Assembly: GCA_947627215.1 (NCBI GenBank)
Contig: CANQVD010000005.1
Location: forward strand, 1 to 64,000
Direction: 5' to 3'
Length of the DNA stretch: 64,000 bases
Source: an uncultured Eisenbergiella sp.
GTDB taxonomy: Bacteria > Bacillota > Clostridia > Lachnospirales > Lachnospiraceae
This document shows, piece by piece, positions 48,990 through 57,748 of the stretch. A model generated the notes under the pieces. The model did no database searches. It was given only the letters and a program-made list of their open reading frames with translations, and was not told the DNA's origin. The translations under genes were made by a program, and so were the position numbers. Position 1 is the stretch's first letter; every line of letters starts with the position of its first letter.

Positions 48990-49837
48990 AGCATTTTCTG
49001 ATCGTAACCAACAAATCAAAGGATCCGCAGTTCGTCTGGACAGAGAAAATCCGTGGCTATCTGGAGCGGTCCGGCAGCAACTGCAGCGTATATGCCGGGG
49101 AGATTTCGAAGGAGCGCTGGGAGAGCATCCTGCGGACAAAACGGGAGCACGCTGACGCCATTCTGGTGCTGGGCGGCGACGGCACGATGATCAATACGGC
49201 CCGGGATACAGCGGATGCGCATATTCCGGCCCTGGGTATCCGGCTGGGCACGCTGGGATATCTGACGGAGGTGGAGTGCGGCAATCTGGAACCCGCGCTG
49301 GACAGGCTGCTGGCGGACGACTATGCCGTGGAGGAGCGGATGATGCTCGCCGGCCAGGTGCTGCGGGAGGGACGCCTGCTGGCGGACGCCTGCGCCCTCA
49401 ACGATATCACGATTACCCGGAACGGCCGTCTGCAGATGCTCTATTTCCTGATCTATGTCAACGACATTCTTCTGCGGGAATATTATGCGGACGGCATCGT
49501 TCTCGCCACGCCCACCGGTTCCACCGGTTACAATATGTCTGCGGGCGGTCCGATCGTGGAGCCCGGGGCCAGGCTGATCCTGCTCACGCCGATCTGCGCC
49601 CATACCCTGCAGACGAGAAGCGTGGTTCTGCGGCCGGAGGATGAGATCGTGATCCGGATCCGGGAGCGGGAGGGGAGAGAGAATCAGCCGGTGGAGGTCT
49701 GTTTTGACGGCGGACAGAATCTGGCACTTTTGCCCGGCGACGGAGTCCGCATCACGAAGAGCGAAAAGAGCGCGTCCCTGATCCGGCTGAGCGAGGCGAG
49801 CTTTCTGGACGTGCTGCACCGGAAGCTCAGCGACTGA
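48986..49837 (+). CDS. nadK: NAD kinase
   Basis: A 283-residue enzyme that phosphorylates NAD to NADP. The GGDGT motif is in ILVLGGDGTMINTAR near residue 55, the NE/D region in ALNDITITR near 135, and the Gly-rich TPTGSTGYNMSAGGPI near 173, all diagnostic. It starts at an ATG overlapping the tlyA stop (ATGA at 48986-48989). Location between tlyA and argR is common in Clostridia. Confidence 0.96.
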   Translation: MKHFLIVTNKSKDPQFVWTEKIRGYLERSGSNCSVYAGEISKERWESILRTKREHADAILVLGGDGTMINTARDTADAHIPALGIRLGTLGYLTEVECGNLEPALDRLLADDYAVEERMMLAGQVLREGRLLADACALNDITITRNGRLQMLYFLIYVNDILLREYYADGIVLATPTGSTGYNMSAGGPIVEPGARLILLTPICAHTLQTRSVVLRPEDEIVIRIREREGRENQPVEVCFDGGQNLALLPGDGVRITKSEKSASLIRLSEASFLDVLHRKLSD

Positions 49838-49907
49838 TAAGGGGCGTTAAGCCTGCCCGGCGATATGGCGGCTGCCTGTCCGGCGGCGGGAGGAGTATGA
49901 GGCGAAG

Positions 49908-50357
49908 ATGAAACAGAGCAGACATCAGAAAATCGCGGAGCTGGTATCCGGCATGGAGATCGAAACGCAGGAGGAGCTGGCGGCGCTTCTCAAGGAAGCG
50001 GGATTTTCCGTGACCCAGGCCACGGTATCGCGGGATATCCGTCAGATGCAGCTTTCCAAGGTCCCGTCGGAGAACGGGAAGCAGAAGTACGCGCTTCTTC
50101 GGCAGGAGGAAACGCCCTCCGGCAAATATATCCGGGTGCTCCGGGAGGGCTTTGTGTCCATGGATATGGCACAGAATATTCTCGTGATGCGGACGGTATC
50201 CGGTATGGCGATGGCCGTAGCCACCGCCATCGACGCGCTGAAGCTTCGGGAGGTAGTGGGCTGTATCGCCGGGGACGACACGATCATGATCGCCGTGCGC
50301 TCCGTGGAGGAGACGAGGAGCCTGATGGCCAAATTCCGGGAGCTGCTGCGCGGGTGA
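49908..50357 (+). CDS. argR: Arginine repressor ArgR/AhrC
   Basis: A 149-residue regulator of arginine biosynthesis and catabolism. The N-terminal winged helix is RHQKIAELVSGMEIETQEEL with the recognition segment TQATVSRDIRQMQLSK (conserved Ser-Arg). The C-terminal hexamerisation and arginine-binding domain has GCIAGDDTIMIAVRS, with the Asp pair that contacts arginine. In this chromosomal neighbourhood the gene is conserved in position before recN. Confidence 0.95.
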   Translation: MKQSRHQKIAELVSGMEIETQEELAALLKEAGFSVTQATVSRDIRQMQLSKVPSENGKQKYALLRQEETPSGKYIRVLREGFVSMDMAQNILVMRTVSGMAMAVATAIDALKLREVVGCIAGDDTIMIAVRSVEETRSLMAKFRELLRG

Positions 50358-50433
50358 GGGGCCGCTTTTCGGGAAACCCCGCCTTGCCGGCGCGGGGCTG
50401 GCGCGGGTGTGCCGGCAGAGATAGGAGAAATAC

Positions 50434-52107
50434 GTGTTAGTCAGTTTACATGTGAAAAATCTGGCGCTGATCCGGGAAATGGAAGTGTTTTTCGGACCGG
50501 GACTCAACATCCTGACGGGGGAGACCGGCGCGGGGAAATCCGTGGTTCTGGGATCGGTGGCTCTGGCGCTGGGGGCGAAGGCGGACCGGGATATGATACG
50601 GACCGGCGCGGACTATGCGCTGGTGGAGCTGACCTTTTCGGTGTCGGAGGAGGAAAGGGCCGCCGTCGAGGCGCTGGAGATCCCCGTGGAGGACGGGACG
50701 GTGGTGCTTCAGCGGCGGATCATGCCGGCGCGGAGCCTGTCCCGTGTCAACGGGGAAACGGTGAGCGCCCGGGTCTTAAAGGAGCTGGCCGGAATCCTGA
50801 TCGATATTCACGGACAGCATGACAGCCAGATGCTCCTGCAGACCAGAAGGCATCTGGAGATTCTGGACGACTACGGCGGCGGGCGGCTCGCGGAGGAGAA
50901 AAAGCGGGTCAGGAAGGCCTACGGGGCCTACAGCGCCCTGGCAAAGGAAATCGGGGAGAATGAACTGGACGAGCCCTCGCGCCGCAGGGAGCTGTCGCTG
51001 GCGCGGTTCGAGGCAGAGGAGATCGCGGCCGCAGAGCTGACGGCCGGAGAGGATGAACGGCTGGAAAAGGACTACCGCCGGATGGTGAACGGCCGGCGGA
51101 TCGCGGAGAGCCTGAACGCGGTCCATGCCCTGACCGGCTATGACAGCGGCACGGGCGCGGGCGAGTCCACAGGGCGGGCCCTGCGGGAGCTGGCGGGCAT
51201 CCTTTCCTATGATGAAAAGCTGGAAGATTTTTACAGCCAGTTGAACGATGCGGACGCACTGCTCAATGACTTCAACCGGAGCGTTTCGGAATATCTTTCC
51301 GAAATGGAATTTGACGGTCCCGCGTTTGAAAGGACGGAAGAACGGTTAAACTGTATTAATCGTTTCAAAGAAAAATACGGCCGGACGATCCCGGAAATCC
51401 TCGCCTATGGGAAACGGCGGGAAGAGGAGATCCTGCGGCTGGAAAATCAGGACGCGTGGCTGGAGGAAAAGCGCGCCGCGCTGGAACGGGCGAAAAAGGA
51501 AATGCGCCTGGCAGCGGCGGAGCTGACCCGGCTTCGGCAGGGCGCGGCGGACAGCCTGACAAAGGAGCTGAAGGAAGCGCTTTCGGACCTGAATTTTCTG
51601 CATGTGGAGTTCGCGGTGTCCCTGACGCAAAGAGAGAACTGTTCGGCGGACGGGACGGACGATGCCGTTTTCCTGATCTCAACCAATCCGGGAGAACCGA
51701 TGAAGCCGCTTTCGGCCATCGCCAGCGGCGGTGAGCTCTCCCGCATCATGCTGGCCCTGAAGACGGTCACGGCGAAGCAGGAAAAGGGAAAGACGTTCAT
51801 TTTCGATGAGATTGACGCCGGGATCAGCGGGAAAACGGCGTGGAAGGTTTCCGGAAAGCTGGGGCTTCTGGCCAGAACCCACCAGATTATCTGCATCACG
51901 CACCTGTCGCAGATCGCGGCGATGGCGGATACCCATTTTTACATTGAAAAAAATGCGGTGGAGGACAAAACGGCCACTTCCATCCGGGAACTGTCCGAGG
52001 AGGAACGTTTACAGGAACTGGCAAGACTGTCGGGCGCGGCGCAGATCACGGAAAGCGTGCTGCAGAACGCCAGAGAGATGAAGGAATTGGCAGAGAAAAA
52101 TAAATAG
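50434..52107 (+). CDS. recN: DNA repair protein RecN
   Basis: A 557-residue SMC-like ATPase acting early in double-strand break repair. Walker A is ILTGETGAGKSVVLG near residues 25-39, with the conserved LSRVNGE region near 105, a coiled-coil middle, and the ABC signature ASGGELSRIMLALK near 430 followed by the Walker B FDEIDAGISGKTA. The start is a GTG at 50434 with AGGAGA 7 nt upstream. A strong terminator follows. Confidence 0.96.
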   Translation: MLVSLHVKNLALIREMEVFFGPGLNILTGETGAGKSVVLGSVALALGAKADRDMIRTGADYALVELTFSVSEEERAAVEALEIPVEDGTVVLQRRIMPARSLSRVNGETVSARVLKELAGILIDIHGQHDSQMLLQTRRHLEILDDYGGGRLAEEKKRVRKAYGAYSALAKEIGENELDEPSRRRELSLARFEAEEIAAAELTAGEDERLEKDYRRMVNGRRIAESLNAVHALTGYDSGTGAGESTGRALRELAGILSYDEKLEDFYSQLNDADALLNDFNRSVSEYLSEMEFDGPAFERTEERLNCINRFKEKYGRTIPEILAYGKRREEEILRLENQDAWLEEKRAALERAKKEMRLAAAELTRLRQGAADSLTKELKEALSDLNFLHVEFAVSLTQRENCSADGTDDAVFLISTNPGEPMKPLSAIASGGELSRIMLALKTVTAKQEKGKTFIFDEIDAGISGKTAWKVSGKLGLLARTHQIICITHLSQIAAMADTHFYIEKNAVEDKTATSIRELSEEERLQELARLSGAAQITESVLQNAREMKELAEKNK

Positions 52108-52120
52108 AAGGGAACATACT

Positions 52121-52158
52121 AAAGAGGACACTGTGCCGGGCGCAGATGTCCTCTTTTT
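52121..52158 (+). terminator. Rho-independent terminator after recN
   Basis: AAAGAGGACA (52121-52130) pairs with TGTCCTCTTT (52147-52156), with a further inner TGTGCC/GGGCGCA pairing, and is followed by TTTAT. It separates the vegetative operon from spoIVB, which needs its own forespore promoter; I could not identify one. Confidence 0.88.
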
Positions 52159-52226
52159 ATGCGCGTATAAAAGCGGAAGGCCTGCGGGTCCTTCGCTGAC
52201 AGGAATGGGAAGAAAGGAGTGGGAAA

Positions 52227-53534
52227 GTGGGAAAAAGAACGGCGATCATCAAAAAAATACTGTTATATTTCTGGATGTTCCTTCTGTTTGCGGTGCTTCC
52301 GGCGTGCTGGTTCATTAATACATGGAAAAAAGTCCCGGCTTCCATCCGGATCAAGGCGGGTGTGGAGCAAAGGCTTTCCCTGAACGTGCCGGTTTGGGGC
52401 GACGTCCGGCCGGGAACGGGAGAGGCGGCTGAGGCGGTTCCGGCCATCGGCATGGAGACTGACAGCGAAGGGACCGCGGCTCTTTCCATCGATTTCAGCC
52501 GGCCCGTGACCCTTCTGGCCAGCCAGACCCGCTCCTATACGATGGATGCCAGACTGTTCGGCGTGCTCCCCTTCAAGACGGTGGAGATGCAGGTCATTCC
52601 GGATGAAAGGCTGATCCCGGCGGGGATCCCCATCGGCATTTATGTGAAAACGGACGGCCTGCTCATCATTTCACAGGGGGATTTTGAGGGGGCGGATCAC
52701 AGCAGAAAGGAACCGGCCAGACATTTGCTGGCGGCGGGAGATTACATCCTGAAGGCGGACGGAGAGGAGATCCGTTCAAAGTCGCAGTTTTTGGAGCAGG
52801 TGGCGGATACTTATGGGAATGAAATGGTGCTCACCATCCGCAGGGGCGGCGAGGTTTTCGACGTCAGGGTGAAGCCGGAGCAAAACGCGGAAGGGGAATA
52901 TAAGCTGGGGATCTGGGTCCGGGACAACGCGCAGGGTGTGGGGACCATGACCTATCTGGAGGAGGACGGCACCTTCGGCGCGCTGGGACACGGGATCAAC
53001 GATACGGACACTACCCTTTTAATGAACGTGCAAAGCGGCAGTCTGTACCGGACGGAGATCATCGCGGTAAAAAAGGGAGAGGGCGGGAGCCCGGGAGAAC
53101 TGACGGGGATCATTGACTATAACCCGGAGAACAGGATCGGAACAATAGAGGTCAATTCCGCGGGCGGTATATTCGGCCGGCTCGATGAGGATGCGGCGGG
53201 ACTTCTGACCGGTCAGGCGCTTCCCATCGGGCTGAAGCAGGACGTGCGGACGGGGGCCGCGCAGATCCTCTGCTGTGTGGATCAGGATCTGACGCCGCAG
53301 CTCTATGATGTGAATATCCGGGCGGTACATCTGGACCATGACAACGTGAACCGGGGACTGGAGCTGACGGTGACGGATCCCAGGCTTTTGGAGCGCACGG
53401 GCGGGATCGTGCAGGGCATGAGCGGCTCGCCCATCCTGCAGGACGGAAAGCTCATCGGGGCCGTAACCCATGTGCTGGTCAACGATCCGAAGAGAGGGTA
53501 CGGAATCTTTATCGAGAACATGCTGGAGCAGTGA
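52227..53534 (+). CDS. spoIVB: SpoIVB peptidase
   Basis: A 435-residue serine peptidase (family S55) secreted from the forespore into the intermembrane space, where it triggers pro-sigma-K activation. It has an N-terminal anchor (residues about 10-32), a PDZ domain around GDYILKADGEEIRSKSQF, and the S55 domain with His in FGALGHGIND and Ser in VQGMSGSPILQDGKLIGAV. The start is a GTG at 52227 with AAAGGAG upstream. Unlike B. subtilis, spo0A does not follow; iscS does. Confidence 0.96.
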   Translation: MGKRTAIIKKILLYFWMFLLFAVLPACWFINTWKKVPASIRIKAGVEQRLSLNVPVWGDVRPGTGEAAEAVPAIGMETDSEGTAALSIDFSRPVTLLASQTRSYTMDARLFGVLPFKTVEMQVIPDERLIPAGIPIGIYVKTDGLLIISQGDFEGADHSRKEPARHLLAAGDYILKADGEEIRSKSQFLEQVADTYGNEMVLTIRRGGEVFDVRVKPEQNAEGEYKLGIWVRDNAQGVGTMTYLEEDGTFGALGHGINDTDTTLLMNVQSGSLYRTEIIAVKKGEGGSPGELTGIIDYNPENRIGTIEVNSAGGIFGRLDEDAAGLLTGQALPIGLKQDVRTGAAQILCCVDQDLTPQLYDVNIRAVHLDHDNVNRGLELTVTDPRLLERTGGIVQGMSGSPILQDGKLIGAVTHVLVNDPKRGYGIFIENMLEQ

Positions 53535-53565
53535 ACGGTGATCGGAACATTCTTCAGAAAAACCG

Positions 53566-53603
53566 ATAAACCTATTGACAAGGTAGGTTTATAGAGATAT
53601 AAT
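53566..53603 (+). promoter_or_regulatory. Consensus promoter of iscS-iscU with perfect palindromic operator
   Basis: TTGACA (53575-53580), 17 nt, TATAAT (53598-53603): both hexamers are perfect consensus. The -35 lies exactly in the 9-nt spacer of a perfect 9-bp inverted repeat, ATAAACCTA (53566-53574) and TAGGTTTAT (53584-53592). A repressor bound there would exclude RNA polymerase. An Rrf2/IscR-type regulator is a plausible owner because the operon makes Fe-S clusters, but no such gene is present here. Confidence 0.85.
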
Positions 53604-53642
53604 TTCCGTGAAACAGAGAAAAACATGTGGGAGCGTATGGAG

Positions 53643-54851
53643 ATGAGTACGGAAAAATACGTTTATATGGATCAGGCGGCCACGACGCGGATCAGCGACC
53701 GGGCGCTGCGCGCGATGATGCCGTGTTTCACGGAAGATTTCGGAAATCCGTCCAGCCTGCACGGCGCAGGACGGGATGCGGAGGCCGCGGTGGAACAGGC
53801 GCGGGCGCGGATCGCCGCCTGTTTCCACGCGGAGCCGTCCGAGATCTTTTTCACCTCCGGCGGCAGTGAGGCGGATAACTGGGCGATCCGGCAGGCCGCG
53901 GCGCTGGGAGCGAAAAAGGGGAAACGGCATCTGATCTCCTCTGCGTTTGAGCATCACGCCGTGCTGCACACGCTGGAGGCGCTGGAGAAGGACGGATTTG
54001 AGGTGACCCTGCTCCCGGTCCATGAGAACGGACTGGTGAGGCCGGAGGAGCTGGAAGCGGCCCTTCGGGAGGATACGGCACTGGTGACCGTCATGTATGT
54101 GAACAATGAGGTGGGAACCGTTCAGCCGGTGGAAGAGCTGGGACGGATCTGCCGGGAAAAGGGCGTGCTGTTCCATACGGACACGGTACAGGCCGCCGGG
54201 CATCTGCCCATCGATGTGAAGGCGCAGAATATCGATATGATGTCGCTTTCCGCGCATAAGTTCCACGGCCCCAAGGGGGTGGGCGCACTCTATGTGCGAA
54301 AGGGCATCGCTCTGGGGAACCTGATCTACGGCGGCGGACAGGAACGGGGCAGGCGCGCCGGGACGGAGAACGTTCCCGCCATCGCGGGAATGGCGGCCGC
54401 GCTGGAGGAGAGCCTGGAGGACCGGGAGGCGAAAAATGCCCGGACACGCGCCATGCAGCGCAGGCTGATGGACGCCATTCTGCAGATTCCCTGCACCCGT
54501 CTGAACGGGGATCGGGACAGGCGCGTTCCCGGGAACCTGAATTTCTGCTTTGAAGGGATCGAAGGAGAGTCGCTGCTTCTGTATCTGGATCTGGAAGGAA
54601 TCTGCGCATCCTCGGGCTCTGCCTGTACCTCGGGATCGCTGGAGCCCAGCCATGTCCTGCTGGCGCTGGGTCTTCCGGCGGAGGTGGCCCACGGTTCCCT
54701 GCGCCTGAGCTTTGACGAGACGAACAGCGAAGCGGATGCGGACCGCGTTCTGGAGAAGCTGCCGGGCGTGGTGGAGCGCCTGCGTTCCATGTCCCCGGTC
54801 TGGAAGGAGCAGCACGCCGATCAGCAGAGCTTCGGAGAAAAACGGGAATGA
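53643..54851 (+). CDS. iscS: Cysteine desulfurase (IscS/NifS family)
   Basis: A 402-residue PLP enzyme that removes sulfur from cysteine for Fe-S cluster assembly and tRNA thiolation. It has [11 protein letters not shown] at the start, [11 protein letters not shown], the His in SAFEHHAVL, the PLP lysine in [16 protein letters not shown], and the active-site Cys in SSGSACTSG near residue 325. The ATG at 53643 is 9 nt after GGGAG; ATGs at 53625 and 53637 are alternatives. The C-terminal tail (residues 385-402) is unrelated to the fold. iscU follows after 43 nt. Confidence 0.95.
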   Translation: MSTEKYVYMDQAATTRISDRALRAMMPCFTEDFGNPSSLHGAGRDAEAAVEQARARIAACFHAEPSEIFFTSGGSEADNWAIRQAAALGAKKGKRHLISSAFEHHAVLHTLEALEKDGFEVTLLPVHENGLVRPEELEAALREDTALVTVMYVNNEVGTVQPVEELGRICREKGVLFHTDTVQAAGHLPIDVKAQNIDMMSLSAHKFHGPKGVGALYVRKGIALGNLIYGGGQERGRRAGTENVPAIAGMAAALEESLEDREAKNARTRAMQRRLMDAILQIPCTRLNGDRDRRVPGNLNFCFEGIEGESLLLYLDLEGICASSGSACTSGSLEPSHVLLALGLPAEVAHGSLRLSFDETNSEADADRVLEKLPGVVERLRSMSPVWKEQHADQQSFGEKRE

Positions 54852-54894
54852 GCCGCCCGGTGAAGGGACCGCGGCAGGAAAGGAGAGAAAGACC

Positions 54895-55287
54895 ATGGCA
54901 ATGACATACAGTGAAAAGGTGAGAGATCATTTCGCGCACCCCCGCAACGTGGGCACGATAGAGGACGCGGACGGCGTCGGGGAGGTGGGCAACGCGGTCT
55001 GCGGCGATATCATGAAAATGTATCTGAAGATCGACGACGGCATCATCACGGACGCGAAGTTCAACACCTTCGGATGCGGGGCGGCCATCGCGACCAGTTC
55101 CATGGCAACGGAAATGATCCGGGGCAAGCGCATCGAGGAGGCCGAAAAGCTGACGAACAAGGCTGTGGTGGAGGCGCTGGACGGTCTTCCGCCCGTGAAG
55201 CTCCACTGTTCCGTGCTGGCGGAGGAGGCCGTGAGGGCGGCCCTGGAGGATTACCGGAGCCGGAACGGAAACAGATCCGGGACATGA
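54895..55287 (+). CDS. iscU: Fe-S cluster scaffold protein IscU/NifU-N
   Basis: A 130-residue scaffold on which IscS-derived sulfur and iron are assembled. The three ligand cysteines are visible in GNAVCGDIM, FNTFGCGAAIA and VKLHCSVLAEEAVR. The N-terminus is MAMTYSEKVRDHFAHPRNVG, the clostridial NifU-like form. AAAGGAG lies upstream of the ATG. The pair is controlled by the palindromic promoter before iscS; mnmA, a common third gene, is absent. Confidence 0.95.
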   Translation: MAMTYSEKVRDHFAHPRNVGTIEDADGVGEVGNAVCGDIMKMYLKIDDGIITDAKFNTFGCGAAIATSSMATEMIRGKRIEEAEKLTNKAVVEALDGLPPVKLHCSVLAEEAVRAALEDYRSRNGNRSGT

Positions 55288-55414
55288 CCGGAATCGGCCG
55301 CGAATAATCGGAAAAGTCGTAGATTTTTCTGATAAAAATGCAAATTTTCACAATATTCTGCGTCCGCATTATGAGCAATAATTAACAAAATTGTTCCGGA
55401 AGGGAAATTTTCAT

Positions 55415-55443
55415 TAGAAAAACCCTCGTTTTTGGGTTATAAT
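55415..55443 (+). promoter_or_regulatory. Predicted promoter of the carD-like gene
   Basis: TATAAT (55438-55443) with TAGAAA at the -35 position (55415-55420, 17-nt spacing), in an AT-rich region. The leader contains GGCAG/CTGCC pairing followed by ATGTTTTT, which could act as an attenuator. Confidence 0.55.
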
Positions 55444-55507
55444 AAAAATGCAGCAGGCAGTCATCGCATATGGCTGCCATGTTTTTCCCAAGAAAGACGA
55501 GGTATTT

Positions 55508-56038
55508 ATGTTTCAGAAAGGAGATCTGGTAACCTACGGCTGTAAGGGCGTCTGTGTGATCAAGGATGTGACGACGCTGAACATGGCCGGAATTCCCAAG
55601 GACAGACTGTATTATGAAATGCAGCTTCTTCATGACGCCGGGAGCAAGATCTTTACGCCGGTGGAGCATGAAGCCAGCAGGAGCGTGATGCGTCCCGTCC
55701 TTTCCGGGGAGGAAGCGGAACGGCTTCTGGGCCGGCTGGAATCCCTGAAAGCGGAATGGATTCCGGACGACCGCGCACGGGAAGCGTATTATCGGGAAGC
55801 GATCAACCACAGCGACGCGGAAGGAATGCTCGCTATTATCCGTTCCCTGCACCTGCGCAGGAAGGAGCGGATGGCGCAGGGGCGCAAGCTGACCGCGATG
55901 GATTCCAAATATCTGCGGATGGCGGAGGACAATCTTTACACGGAAATATCGCTGGCGCTGCAGATCCCGCTGAATGAGGCGGCGCAGCAGATCGGCAGTC
56001 AGATCGCGAGACTGGATGAGACGATCAAAACGGTTTAG
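55508..56038 (+). CDS. CarD-family transcriptional regulator
   Basis: A 176-residue protein of the CarD/CdnL/TRCF family, whose members bind the RNA polymerase beta subunit and modulate open-complex stability. The N-terminal Tudor-like RNAP-interaction domain is MFQKGDLVTYGCKGVCVIKD to about residue 65 (KIFTPVEHEASRSVMRPVLS). The remainder is helical and DNA-binding (LHLRRKERMAQGRKLTAMDS). GACGAGG lies upstream of the ATG at 55508; an in-frame ATG at 55448 sits at the expected transcription start and is unlikely. A terminator follows about 110 nt later. Confidence 0.92.
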   Translation: MFQKGDLVTYGCKGVCVIKDVTTLNMAGIPKDRLYYEMQLLHDAGSKIFTPVEHEASRSVMRPVLSGEEAERLLGRLESLKAEWIPDDRAREAYYREAINHSDAEGMLAIIRSLHLRRKERMAQGRKLTAMDSKYLRMAEDNLYTEISLALQIPLNEAAQQIGSQIARLDETIKTV

Positions 56039-56145
56039 GGAAGTTCGGTCGGATGGGAAACGGTTCGGGCGGAATGCGGTCCGGACAGACACGGTCCGGG
56101 GAATGCAGCCCGGACATATACGGCAGCAGATCATTGATTCTGTAT

Positions 56146-56191
56146 AAAAGGGGCGAAGGGAAGCCGTCAGACATTCCCTTCGCCCTCTTTT
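56146..56191. terminator. Bidirectional terminator between carD-like gene and mntR
   Basis: AAAAGGGGCGAAGGGAA (56146-56162) pairs with TTCCCTTCGCCCTCTTTT (56174-56191), giving T runs on both strands. The right arm is the 3' coding end of the convergent regulator gene (56167-56544). Confidence 0.88.
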
Positions 56192-56544
56192 ACGTATTTT
56201 TTTACGGCGTCAAAGCTTTCCGGGCTGATGACGTGTTCGATCCTGCAGGCATCCCGCTCCGCAATGTGGGGATCCACGCCGAGGCGGACGAGCCAGTGTG
56301 TCAGAAATTCATGGCGTTCGTAAATGGTGTCCGCGATCTGCTTTCCGGATTCCGTCAGATAGATGAAGCCCTCCCGGGTGACCCGGATGTGATTTTTCTC
56401 CCGCAGGTTCTTCATGGCGACGCTGACGCTGGATTTTTTAAAGCCAAGCTCCTCCGCGATGTCCACCGAGCGGACGACCGGATGGCTTTTGCTCAGAATC
56501 AGAATGGTTTCCAGATAGTTTTCGGCGGATTCATTGACATTCAT
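56167..56544 (-). CDS. DtxR/MntR-family metal-dependent regulator
   Basis: A 125-residue regulator with the DtxR N-terminal winged helix (SAENYLETILILSKSHPVVR, then ELGFKKSSVSVAMKNLREKN) and the metal-binding dimerisation domain (GKQIADTIYERHEFLTHWL, ERDACRIEHVISPES). Glu, His and Cys side chains of the metal site are visible. It lacks the SH3 domain, so it is of the short MntR type that senses Mn2+ or Fe2+. AAGGAGG lies before the ATG. No metal transporter is adjacent. Confidence 0.92.
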   Translation of the reverse strand: MNVNESAENYLETILILSKSHPVVRSVDIAEELGFKKSSVSVAMKNLREKNHIRVTREGFIYLTESGKQIADTIYERHEFLTHWLVRLGVDPHIAERDACRIEHVISPESFDAVKKYVKEGEGNV

Positions 56545-56605
56545 GCTCCGTGTCCTCCTTTTTTCGAGACATCAGAAAGACCGCCGGGCGTTCTTCCTTC
56601 CTTTC

Positions 56606-56634
56606 AGTGTACCACAAATCCACAAATGCTTCAA
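56606..56634 (-). promoter_or_regulatory. Promoter of the mntR-type gene
   Basis: On the reverse strand TTGAAG (56634-56629), 17 nt, TACACT (56611-56606) with a TG extension. It overlaps the last codon of the esterase gene. The spacer holds a CACAAAT direct repeat (forward strand). Confidence 0.7.
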
Positions 56635-57713
56635 CAAAAATACGGGTTCCGGTCCTGCAAATACAGATTCTGGTCCTCCAGATATTTCATGAAGCACAGC
56701 CAGTCCGCGGGGGTGAGGTCGTGTCCGCCGGCCCGCAGGTGGTGTCCGATCCATCCGCGGGGAAAGGTCTCGCCGGGCAGCGGGAAGCGGTCGGGATGGA
56801 CGAAGCCGGGGAAGGCGTTTTGGCGGAAATATCCGTCCGCGGCGGCGCAGGAGAGGTATTCGTTCGCGGGATCCGCCCAGGGATCGTCCTGCGCGCTGGC
56901 CACATATACCCGGTGCGGCGCATTGGCCGCCAGGAGAAAATGCTGGTCGAAGGGCAGGTCCTCTTCACCGGCGCCGGACGCGGCGAACTGTTCACAGAAC
57001 CACCAGGGGAAGGCCTGTCGGATCCGCTGGAGGGTCTCGCAGCGGTTCCCCCGAAACAGCGCCGCGCCGGAGGTTCCGGAATCGTTGGCGAATACACAAA
57101 AGAACCGCTCGTCCAGGGCGCCCGCCAGCAGGACGGTCTTTCCCAGGCGGGAGTGTCCGACCAGGGAGAGGCGGGCGGGATCCGCGAAAGGCAGCGTCAG
57201 AGCGTAATCGGCCACACGGCTGGCGGCCCAGGCCCAGAGGCCCAGCTTCCCGCACTGCCGGCTATCGGTCCTGCCCTCCGGAAAGATCAGACCGGCCAGG
57301 CCGGCAGAGAAGTCCCCATCGTCCGGGGTGATATCCGTATAGCAGAAATACAGAAGCCCGTATCCGCGGCCGACGATCTTTCGCAGGGGGAGCGTATCGG
57401 GGAGCGCGGCCCCGAAGCCGATCAGGAGAAAGCAGGGGACGGGTTTTTCAATCTTTGCGGGGAAAACGGAGATGACAGGGAAGGAAAAGTCTCCGTTCGT
57501 CATGCGGCAGGTCAGCCGTATGTGTTTCAGGATCGCTTCTCCGCCGCATAAGTCCGCCTCCGCGCCGATTGCATCCGCCCCGGTCTCCTCTCCGTGTACG
57601 GAGAGCGGCGGCTCGGGAGGAAAGCCGTATTCCTGCGTCAGCAGCAGTTCCAAAAGCTCCGGTTTTGACATCCCATCGGGCATCGGCAGCCCTTCCGGCA
57701 GTTTCAGTTCCAT
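56631..57713 (-). CDS. CE15-like alpha/beta hydrolase (glucuronoyl esterase family)
   Basis: A 360-residue esterase. The nucleophile elbow GHSRLGK places Ser188 in the motif G-C/H-S-R-x-G-K that defines carbohydrate esterase family 15, followed by LLAGALDERF. The catalytic His is in GHHLRAGGHDLTPADW. Family members split the ester between 4-O-methyl-glucuronic acid on xylan and lignin alcohols; bacterial members can prefer other uronate esters. There is no signal peptide. The ATG at 57713 has AAAGGAG 7 nt upstream. The C-terminus ends in a near-duplicated EDQNLYL/QDRNPYF. Confidence 0.8.
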   Translation of the reverse strand: MELKLPEGLPMPDGMSKPELLELLLTQEYGFPPEPPLSVHGEETGADAIGAEADLCGGEAILKHIRLTCRMTNGDFSFPVISVFPAKIEKPVPCFLLIGFGAALPDTLPLRKIVGRGYGLLYFCYTDITPDDGDFSAGLAGLIFPEGRTDSRQCGKLGLWAWAASRVADYALTLPFADPARLSLVGHSRLGKTVLLAGALDERFFCVFANDSGTSGAALFRGNRCETLQRIRQAFPWWFCEQFAASGAGEEDLPFDQHFLLAANAPHRVYVASAQDDPWADPANEYLSCAAADGYFRQNAFPGFVHPDRFPLPGETFPRGWIGHHLRAGGHDLTPADWLCFMKYLEDQNLYLQDRNPYFC

Positions 57714-57748
57714 GTTCGCTCCTTTCTGCTGTCCGTATGGACAGGGCA

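Noticed and set aside
53535-53642. spo0A or iscR gene in the gap after spoIVB
   Set aside because: Only about 110 nt are available; they hold a promoter and operator but no open frame of sufficient length.
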